The notes under the pieces: generated by a model
Told to the model about the DNA's origin: nothing
Databases searched by the model: none
Seen by the model: the letters and a program-made list of their open reading frames with translations, nothing else
Program-made: the position numbers and the translations under genes
Shown: positions 8,439-16,400 of the stretch, one piece after another
How positions within the stretch are numbered: the stretch's first letter is position 1
How the letters are laid out: each line of letters opens with the position of its first letter
Source of the DNA: a virus
Length of the DNA: 49,313 bases
IMG/VR virus record: IMGVR_UViG_3300050821_007009
Span: 1 to 49,313 of that record
Direction: 5' to 3' (one strand)

Positions 8439-8789
8439 GTGGATCTCTCGTTCCAGAATAACCAGACATTTGCCCTTTCCTTGGATGTGAATGCGTGGAA
8501 GCCGATCTATCCTCTATCGGCGTGTGTGTTCCATATGCAGGTAAGAACGGCCCCGACGGTTGTTCCAATTATCTATGCATGGTCGTCTAATCCGACCGAC
8601 CTGTGGGGCAACGGGACTATCACCTACACTGATTCGACCGGCCTGTTATTTTTCGGGGCGCCATATAGCGATATGATTAGATTGATTCCAGGCAGCTATT
8701 TTTGGGATCTTGAATTAATTTTTGGAACAAACATCAAAGTGTTGACTGGCGGTGCATTCGTAATAACCGCCGGGATTACATTGCAATGA
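8439..8789 (+). CDS. Hypothetical virion-associated protein
   Basis: The likely start is GTG at 8439, placed directly behind the upstream stop; an in-frame TTG at 8427 would overlap that gene by 11 nt. The protein (about 116 residues) begins DLSFQNNQTFALSLDV and has alternating strands (CVFHMQVRTAP, GSYFWDLELIF, GGAFVITAGITL), a pattern seen in small beta-sandwich proteins of phage fibre clusters. Function unknown. Confidence 0.6.
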   Translation: MDLSFQNNQTFALSLDVNAWKPIYPLSACVFHMQVRTAPTVVPIIYAWSSNPTDLWGNGTITYTDSTGLLFFGAPYSDMIRLIPGSYFWDLELIFGTNIKVLTGGAFVITAGITLQ

Positions 8790-8802
8790 CAGGGCTGTCC
8801 TG

Positions 8803-9213
8803 ATGGTCGATACGGTCGTCGTAACCAACCCTGATAGCGCGATCGCAGTACTGCAGCCCACATTGTCTGATGCTATCGCTGCGGCGCAATTGTACGCCGG
8901 CCAGGCTGGGGCAGCGCAAGCGATTGTTATGGCTGCGCAAGCTAGCATTAATGCTGCCGAAATTGCTGCTTTGTCCGCAGCGGCATCTGCTCAGGCTGCA
9001 GCGTCGGCAGCTGCCGCGGCTGCTGGCGGCGGCGGAATATCCACGACTGTCGCCGCACTTTATTTATTGCCTGGATTGACGGAAGGCCTGCCTGCCTGGG
9101 CGACAAATGGCCGGAAGGTCAGCGAAGGCCCGATGAATGGGACGGGAATCGCCGTGAGATACTCATTGGGATTTTGGCGATGCGTATCAACCGATGCTCC
9201 CGTACAAACATGA
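8803..9213 (+). CDS. Ala-rich coiled-coil fibre accessory protein
   Basis: 136 residues: a segment from about 20 to 75 consisting almost entirely of alanine with isolated Gln/Ser, predicted as a helix bundle or coiled coil, then Gly4 and a C-terminal domain. That domain has the phage fibre signature ATNGRKVSEGPMNGTGIAV followed by GFWRCVSTDAPVQT, seen at the ends of many fibre or whisker proteins. The stop overlaps the next start (ATGA). Confidence 0.65.
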   Translation: MVDTVVVTNPDSAIAVLQPTLSDAIAAAQLYAGQAGAAQAIVMAAQASINAAEIAALSAAASAQAAASAAAAAAGGGGISTTVAALYLLPGLTEGLPAWATNGRKVSEGPMNGTGIAVRYSLGFWRCVSTDAPVQT

Positions 9214-10541
9214 GATATTATCTGATAGCGCTCGCGCTGTTTTTTATCACGCCAGCATATGCACAAGTGACTCCGCAGCCGGCCGGGCAGTTCCTGGCAA
9301 CGCCATGCAGCGGAGCTGGGTTTCTAGCCCCAAGGACTCTATGCTCGACTGACCTTACATCGATTGGAACTACCGGAACTGGGAGCATCGTTCTTAGCGC
9401 TTCTCCGACGGTGACAGGACAACTGCGAATCACTGGTGGCGGCACCAACGCGAATATATACGCTTCGGATACAGGTACGGCCACGTCGTTCACGACAGCG
9501 CCATATAACTTCTTTGCAACGGATCCGTATGGAAGCTTCGCATCGGCGTCGACTCATTTCGAATTTGTTGTGCAGGCCACAAAGGCAGCCCCGACTTCTA
9601 ATACAACCGGATCCCGCATCGCTGGAACGTTCCAGCAATTGGGCTCCGGAGGAACGGGAACGGACTATTTTACGGGAGGCTACGAACTGGTATCGCCGAC
9701 GGCAGGATCATTTGCCAACGCTGGCAACTTCACAGGTAATAGTGCATACTGCAATATACCAACTGGTATGAACCCGACAAGTTGTGTCGGGCAAGAAACC
9801 AATGTCAGCTCACTATCTAATGTAACCAATATCAGGGAGGGAGATAGAATCGTTGACATTGGCAGCACAGGCAGCCCAGGAGCCGGGATTGATGCTGCTT
9901 TTGGCGGCTCGAATGCGGGCGGCATCGGATTCCAGCATTTTCTATTCGCCGGAGATGCGGGCAACACGGGGTTCCCGGTACCAGCTGGCGGTGATCTATT
10001 CAACAGTGTCACTTCTTCTGTCGTTCTAAACACATACATGAATTTTGCCAATATTTCTGGTGTTCCAGCATTAGAAGGTGTTCTCCTGCCTGCCGGAATT
10101 GCCGGAATCGGATGGGGTACGCATACTACATGCTGCGGCGGTGGTGAAATTATTAGCGGTACGTCAACGAGTGGCGGCAAACTTGTTTTCGCAAACGGGC
10201 TAACGGTATTTCAGACTAATGCTGCCGCAAATGTCCTTAATATCGGGGTTAATTCATTCTATGGCTCGACGACTGCCCCGGTAGTAACCGCATGTGGAAC
10301 AACGCCGGCGACGTCGTCAGGCGCGAGTAATTCAAATGGAACAATAACCGAAGGAACGACATCGACCGGATGCACTCTTACTTTTTCCGGCGCGGCGCAC
10401 TCGAATAATTGGGACTGTGTGATTTCCTACCAGACGGCGGTTCCGGCGACGTTGACCTATTCGACAACGACAACCGCCCTCGTAATTGCCCACGGATCAG
10501 TAAGCAGTCCAAAATTTACATATCATTGCATGGGGGGCTAA
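9210..10541 (+). CDS. Exported beta-rich protein in fibre operon
   Basis: ATG at 9210 overlaps the preceding stop, and translation from it gives a clear Sec signal peptide (MRYYLIALALFFITPAYA, cleavage before QVTPQP); a longer in-frame start at 9174 would bury this signal. The mature 425 residues are Gly/Ser/Thr-rich strands with a C-terminal piece (NNWDCVISYQTAVPATLTYS) like the fold that ends many phage fibre-like proteins. A signal peptide on a protein encoded inside a tail fibre operon is unexpected, because tails assemble in the cytoplasm. No enzymatic motif recognised. Confidence 0.7.
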   Translation: MRYYLIALALFFITPAYAQVTPQPAGQFLATPCSGAGFLAPRTLCSTDLTSIGTTGTGSIVLSASPTVTGQLRITGGGTNANIYASDTGTATSFTTAPYNFFATDPYGSFASASTHFEFVVQATKAAPTSNTTGSRIAGTFQQLGSGGTGTDYFTGGYELVSPTAGSFANAGNFTGNSAYCNIPTGMNPTSCVGQETNVSSLSNVTNIREGDRIVDIGSTGSPGAGIDAAFGGSNAGGIGFQHFLFAGDAGNTGFPVPAGGDLFNSVTSSVVLNTYMNFANISGVPALEGVLLPAGIAGIGWGTHTTCCGGGEIISGTSTSGGKLVFANGLTVFQTNAAANVLNIGVNSFYGSTTAPVVTACGTTPATSSGASNSNGTITEGTTSTGCTLTFSGAAHSNNWDCVISYQTAVPATLTYSTTTTALVIAHGSVSSPKFTYHCMGG

Positions 10542-10547
10542 GAATCG

Positions 10548-11501
10548 ATGGCTGGCACGCTCCCTCCAGTCCGAGGCTTGTCTTTTGGACAGAAGGTTGT
10601 CGTGGCTCCTATTATCAATACCAACTTAAGTCTTTTATCCCCGCTAACTCTTGATACAAATTCTTTTGTTGTTGGCTCTCCGCAAGGCACTGTTATCGGA
10701 ACCGTGCAGGGCACGACGCCGGGCTCAATGCTGCTTCTGACCAATTCTGATTCGGGAGCAGTTCAGCTGGTTTCTGGAGTAATCCAGGTAGGCCCAAATC
10801 CGGCCAGTAGCGTCAGCGCATTTACCATCGAACTTACAGAAATCCTCGCTGGCGCGCCTCCCAACGCAACAACGATGTTAATCGGCGCCATTTCCTCTCC
10901 AGTCCCCCTCATCATCACACTTCCGGTAATCTCTGGAAGCCCGCAAGTTGGACAAACTCTCGCCGCATCAACTGGAACATGGGCAAATTCCCCATTGAGT
11001 TTCGCGTATCAATGGAATGATACCGGAACGCCGATCGCTGGCGCGATATCATCTTCATATTCAATTCTGTCAGCTGACATCAGCGATCTCATCACAGTCT
11101 CGGTAACAGCATTCAATGGCGTCGGGGCGAGCATTCCGGCGACGAGTGCGGCAACGAGCGCGATCATTGATATTATCCCGACGATTCGTGTGCCGCCTTC
11201 AATCCCCGGTACGCCGAATGTCGGCTTTCCAATTACCGCGATTGACGCCATCTGGAATAATAGCGTTACCAGCCTTGTATATCAATGGAAATCGGCCGGG
11301 GTCAACGCGACTGGGGCGGGCGCCAATACACTCTCCTACACTCCAGTTACGGGCGATCTCGGGAACACCCTGACAATCACCGTGACGGCGACGAACTCTG
11401 GCGGGACTGGCACGCCATCAACCAGCGCGGCATCTGCGGTGGTCGGCAATGCCGGCACTGCTGCGAACTCCACCACATATATCATTCTTATGGCTGCTTA
11501 A
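10548..11501 (+). CDS. Ig-like repeat protein of the fibre operon
   Basis: 317 residues. The first 115 form a beta-rich head (GQKVVVAPIINTN, GSMLLLTNSDSG, FTIELTEILAG). Two bacterial Ig-like repeats follow at about 120-205 and 206-300, each with the signature VGQTL...GTW...YQW...TY...GDLGNTLTITVTATN. No signal peptide, unlike the related 13462-19020 protein. Ig domains in phage virions usually bind cell-surface glycans, so this may be the virion counterpart of the exported Ig protein. Confidence 0.7.
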   Translation: MAGTLPPVRGLSFGQKVVVAPIINTNLSLLSPLTLDTNSFVVGSPQGTVIGTVQGTTPGSMLLLTNSDSGAVQLVSGVIQVGPNPASSVSAFTIELTEILAGAPPNATTMLIGAISSPVPLIITLPVISGSPQVGQTLAASTGTWANSPLSFAYQWNDTGTPIAGAISSSYSILSADISDLITVSVTAFNGVGASIPATSAATSAIIDIIPTIRVPPSIPGTPNVGFPITAIDAIWNNSVTSLVYQWKSAGVNATGAGANTLSYTPVTGDLGNTLTITVTATNSGGTGTPSTSAASAVVGNAGTAANSTTYIILMAA

Positions 11502-11513
11502 AAAGGTCATCCA

Positions 11514-12587
11514 ATGGCTCTTACTATCTCTAGTCAAGGCGTCGCGACAGGATCATTCGGTAGCTTCACAGCGGTTATGGTGAAGACCGCTGGCGGAAAT
11601 TATTTTGGTGCAACCGCTGTTATAAAGAATGACGAAAGCGGGATTTTCGATTTCACGACTCTTATGCCGAGTAGTGGTGGCACTGTTGGACTCTCCGGAA
11701 CCCTGCCCGCATTCACAGCGACGCCTACCGTTAATATTGGCACGATCAGTACAATCGCGACGGCGGCGAATCAGGCCAGCCAACTTACCCAGCAAACAGC
11801 GGTCGCAACCGGGGTTGGCACCCCGGCGGATACTGCGTGGGTGTCAGGGTCCGGCACTCAGATTGCGATTCTGAAAAATCTTTCCACGACTCTCATGCCG
11901 AGCAGTGGCGGGTCTGTCGCGCTCGCCGGGACGCTACCAGCATTTGCGGCCATTCCAACCGTCAACCTTGGAACCATCGGAGGAGGAGCCACGGCGGTAA
12001 ATCAGGCCAGCCAGCTCACGCAAGAAACAATTAGTGCAGCGGCTCTTGGTACCCCGGCTGATACAGCGTGGGTGTCCGGGTCCGGGTCGGTCGTTGCCGT
12101 TTTGAAAAAGATAGCTACGGCTGGCGCAGGCGCAGTTACGATTGCTGACGGCTCCGATGCAACGCTTGGGAGTCAGGCTGACGCTGCATGGTCTGGATCA
12201 GGCAGCGGATCCGAGATGGCTGTTCTTAAGGCGATCTACGCAGAACTTGCAGCTATGCCGGACTCAATCCCGGTGGCTGCAATACGCTCAACCGCGCTCG
12301 AGGCAAGCCATGTATTTAAAGCCAGTGCGGGTAGTCTCATAGACACCTACTGCCTAGCAACGGTTTCCGGATTTTATATGCTTTTTGATGCAACATCGGT
12401 GCCTGCCGATGGTGTTGTGACACCATTAGGAGTCATCCCGGTCGGGGCTTATGAGGCCAGTTCATTCGATCTTCAATCAAATTGCCCGCTGACCTTTACG
12501 ACCGGGTTAATTGGCGTGTTTTCGACGACTGGCCCATTCATCAAAAGTGCGTCTGCAATGGCGTTTATGTCAGCGAGGATCCAGTAA
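11514..12587 (+). CDS. Repeat-containing fibre-operon protein
   Basis: 357 residues containing two copies of a 77-codon repeat whose units begin at about 11655 and 11886 (231 bp apart). The units share LMPSSGG...L(S/A)GTLPAF, NQASQLTQ(Q/E)T and GTPADTAWVSGSG; a partial third copy follows (ATLGSQADAAWSGSGSGS). The C-terminal 100 residues form a distinct domain (VAAIRSTALEASHVFKASAG). No export signal; RBS-like AAAGG lies 8-12 nt before the ATG. Likely a structural spacer or fibre subunit, by context. Confidence 0.7.
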   Translation: MALTISSQGVATGSFGSFTAVMVKTAGGNYFGATAVIKNDESGIFDFTTLMPSSGGTVGLSGTLPAFTATPTVNIGTISTIATAANQASQLTQQTAVATGVGTPADTAWVSGSGTQIAILKNLSTTLMPSSGGSVALAGTLPAFAAIPTVNLGTIGGGATAVNQASQLTQETISAAALGTPADTAWVSGSGSVVAVLKKIATAGAGAVTIADGSDATLGSQADAAWSGSGSGSEMAVLKAIYAELAAMPDSIPVAAIRSTALEASHVFKASAGSLIDTYCLATVSGFYMLFDATSVPADGVVTPLGVIPVGAYEASSFDLQSNCPLTFTTGLIGVFSTTGPFIKSASAMAFMSARIQ

Positions 12588-13465
12588 TGATTAATAGATT
12601 TCTCGCCGCTCTTGCCATTATTATGTTCCCTATTAGTGCGATGGCTGGTGCTATTGGGCAGGCTGGTGAGCCGGCGGCTCAGGCTGATACGATTGGGTCT
12701 GTTGTGGCATTAAATGCCCTCAATGTAGCGGCTTCCGTGGCTATGAATGGGCAAGGCGGATCTGGAATGCTACTGGCCGCCGGAACTCTGGTAGGTACGC
12801 TAACCCCAGAACTTTCTTTTGATGGCGGGTCAACTTATCCGAAAACGACATTCTTTTATGATCCGTCGACCTTAGCGACTTCCTCAACGATCGTATTTGG
12901 GGCCGCCAACCCGGCCACAGCGCTTTCAATTATCGTCTCAGGCGGCGCGACAAATGTTCGCGTCCGCATCTCGACGTTTGTATCCGGCACTGCAAACGCC
13001 TCTCTTCGGGCGACGGCCGCATCGGCCCCGCAAAATGCTCTGGGGATTGTGGGGACGTCCCCAGGAACGGCGGCTCTTGTCGGGAGTACTGTGCAAGTGC
13101 AACCGGCGTCTCTTGATCCATGCGCGACGCAGACGCATGTCTATACGCCAATCAATATTCCAACGAGCGCAACGGCAATCAAGGTTCCTGGCACAGCTGG
13201 AAAGAAAACTTACGTCTGTGCGCTCTTCGCGATATCGTCAGCGGCGACTACATTCTTCGTTGCCGAGGGAACCGGCTTGAACTGCGGGACGAATAACCAC
13301 GGCGTGATAGGCGGTTCGCAGATGTTGGGTGCCAACGCTCCAATTAGCGTTGGCGGTGGAAACAGTGCCATCGCCGCAACCGATACGGTAGGTGAGGACC
13401 TCTGTTTTGCCGAATCCACGGGAACAGTAGTTATTGGTGGCGTAGCGGTGACTGCCCAGCAATGA
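12587..13465 (+). CDS. Exported protein in fibre operon
   Basis: The ATG at 12587 overlaps the stop of the repeat protein (TAATG) and gives a Sec signal peptide (MINRFLAALAIIMFPISAMA, then GAIGQAGEP). The mature part, about 270 residues, is a beta-rich protein with four cysteines in the C-terminal 100 residues (LDPCATQTH, TYVCALFAI, GLNCGTNNH, EDLCFAES), pointing to an oxidising compartment. No domain recognised. Its 3' end overlaps the giant Ig protein gene by 4 nt (ATGA), so the two are probably made together. Confidence 0.7.
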   Translation: MINRFLAALAIIMFPISAMAGAIGQAGEPAAQADTIGSVVALNALNVAASVAMNGQGGSGMLLAAGTLVGTLTPELSFDGGSTYPKTTFFYDPSTLATSSTIVFGAANPATALSIIVSGGATNVRVRISTFVSGTANASLRATAASAPQNALGIVGTSPGTAALVGSTVQVQPASLDPCATQTHVYTPINIPTSATAIKVPGTAGKKTYVCALFAISSAATTFFVAEGTGLNCGTNNHGVIGGSQMLGANAPISVGGGNSAIAATDTVGEDLCFAESTGTVVIGGVAVTAQQ

Positions 13466-16400
13466 TGAAGCGCGCAGTTGTACTAATCGCCGCTCTGATT
13501 CTCTCGTCTGCGGCAGGTGCGAATCTTTTCCTTACGATGCGCGCGATTCCGGTCGGAGCAGGCGGCGCTCCTGTAAACGTGGTGCTTCCAGCCATTTCCG
13601 GACCAGCGCAGGTAGGCCAGACTTTGAGCGCGACCACTGGAACATGGTCTAACGCACCAACTAGTTATACCTATCAATGGAGAGGCAATGGAACCCCGAT
13701 AGGGGGCGCTGTCGCGTCAACCTATATCCCGGTAGCAGGAGACATAGGAAACGTCATCACCGTTGCGGTTACGGCGTCAAACTCCGATGGGCCTGGTAGC
13801 GCGGCTATTAGTGCGGCAACGGTCGCGGTGGTCGCGGCTGGCGCCGTGCCGGTGAACACCGGTCTACCAGTGATCTCAGGAGCCGCGCAAGTCGGCGTGG
13901 TCCTAAGCACAACGAATGGAACGTGGACCAATACCCCGACGAGCTATGCCTATCAATGGAAGAGTGCTGGCGTCAATGTCGGCACATCGGTATCGACCTA
14001 TACGCCGGTAGTAGGGGATATAGGAAACGTCATCACAGTTGCGGTTACGGCCACCAACGGGACCGGCGCAAGTGCCCCAGCAACAAGTCTTCCCACGGTT
14101 GCCGTGGTGGCTGCTGGCGCGGTTCCTGTGAATACCGCTATTCCCGTCATCTCGGGTGCGGCGCAAGTTGGGCAGACACTCACCACCACCAATGGAACGT
14201 GGAGCAACACTCCCACAAGCTATGCCTATCAATGGAAGTCGGCAGGAAGCAACGTCGGCACATCGATTGCTACCTACGTCCCTGTGGTTGGTGACATCGG
14301 AAATACAATAACCTGTTCAGTGACCGCAACGAATGGCACGGGCTCAAGCGCTCCTGCGATGAGCGCCGCGACTGTCGCGGTGGTGGCTGCGCCGGTCCCT
14401 GTAAACACCATGGTTCCTGGAATCTCCGGATCCCCGGCCGTCGGCCAGACACTCACGGCATCTAATGGAACATGGACGAATAGCCCGACGAGATTCACCT
14501 ACCAGTGGAATGGGACAAGCGCAGCGCCATCGACGGTCTTTTCGGCCGCCCTTGTAGCGAACAACACAGGCAACCAAGGATATCAATTCAGGGAGGTCAT
14601 ACCGGCATCAAGCCTTACAGCGAGCGGTATAGTCTCCGGTTCCATACGTGTTGGGTTCGGCTTCATGACCGGCACAACAGTAGGAACGATGGTCGCCTAT
14701 ATTGGGGAGGCGGCGGCATCCGGGAATCCATCGGACTTCGACGGAACACAGGTTCAATTGACGTTTGGCGGATCGACGACTCTTGCCGGCCTAAATGGCG
14801 CTAGTACGGTCTTTTCAGATTATGTGCCATTCACTCTTGATGCATCGAAAAATCTAGTCATCTCGATGTTTTATGGTGGAACCACAGTTAACGTTGGAGA
14901 AGCCACCGCCGCGCCGATCACCGTCTATTATAGCAACACTGTTGTTAATCCTGCTGCCACCGTAGCAGCTGGTTTATTGACGCAGGCAGGTTTCGCCGAT
15001 ACGGCCGGGGAAGTCGATTTTAAAGCCGGAACAACGGGGGCGATTGCAGGCGCCACAGCTAGCACCTACATCCCTGTTACCGCCAATGTCGGCGACAATC
15101 TAACAGTTTCCGTCGTTGCCTATAATAGTTCCGGTGGGGCAAGTTCTCCGGCAACGAGCGCGGCCACAGCAGCCGTCACTGCGGCTCTCCCTGTGCCTGG
15201 GAACACGGCAGTTCCCATCATCATCGGGACGGCGCAGGTTGGCCAGACGCTAAGTACCGATAATGGGTCTTGGACAAATAGTCCGACAAGCTTCACTTGG
15301 AAGTGGAACCGCGCGGGGACGCCAATAGCCGGGGCAACCGCTTCCACATATGTTCCGGTGACCGCAGATGTCGGTAGCCAGTTGACGATCACTGTTATCG
15401 CAGCGAACAGCAGCGGATCGAGCTTGCCGGCGACGAGCCTGCCGACCAGTGCTGTTGTCGCGGCGGCGTCTGGGCCACCGGTGAACACCGCGATTCCGTT
15501 GGTTTCCGGATCTACCACCGTCGGCCAGACGCTCACAGGAACTAACGGTAATTGGACGAATTGCCCATGCTCTTTCACTTATACATGGAACAGCGCGGCG
15601 GCCACTCCTGATATTACCGCCTTTAATGCAGCTGGGAATATCGTCAATGGCGGAATTTCGTATGCAGCCGAGAATGCGCTGCAATCATGGTCGCTTACCG
15701 AGTCAGATACGCAGACCCTAGCGTTCCAGGTTCGCCCAGGCGATGTATGGTCCGGTGATGTCGGGAGGGCAGGCCCGCCAAATCGTTCTGAAATCGACGG
15801 CGCCGCAAATATGTTCCCCCCAGGAACAGAGGTTAATATTAGCTACAATTTCGATATGACTTCGGCAACCGTGCGAACGGATGCAAACGGCATAACTATT
15901 GGACAGACCCATAATGATGACGGATCGCTAGGCGGCGCAACTTCATCGCCATTTGAAATGGATCTGCAGCCGCTAGATAATATGAGTATCTATGTTGCTA
16001 ATTTAGCATCCAGCCCAGCTCCCACAAATAGCACATTCTACGGTAATTCGGTTGTCAACGGCAAGAGCCTGAATTATTACCAGGTCTACGCCGATCCAAG
16101 CCCCATCGTGCGAAATCATAATTACACGATGAAGATTCAAATGAAGTATACGGTCGGCGGCGACAACTCCGGTTTTTTGAATGTTTGGAGAGATGGAGTT
16201 CAAATTGTAAACTCGACCGGGCAATTAGGATTCGGATACAATATCTATTGGAAAGAGGGAATTTACGGAACGGTTACGAATGCAACGCAGATAGCGCAAT
16301 ACCAGAATCTTAAAGTGGCGCGACGGCCACTAGTGCTAGGGACTGCGTTGACATATATTCCCATAACGGCGGACGCTGGAAATGCTGTCACGCTGACCGT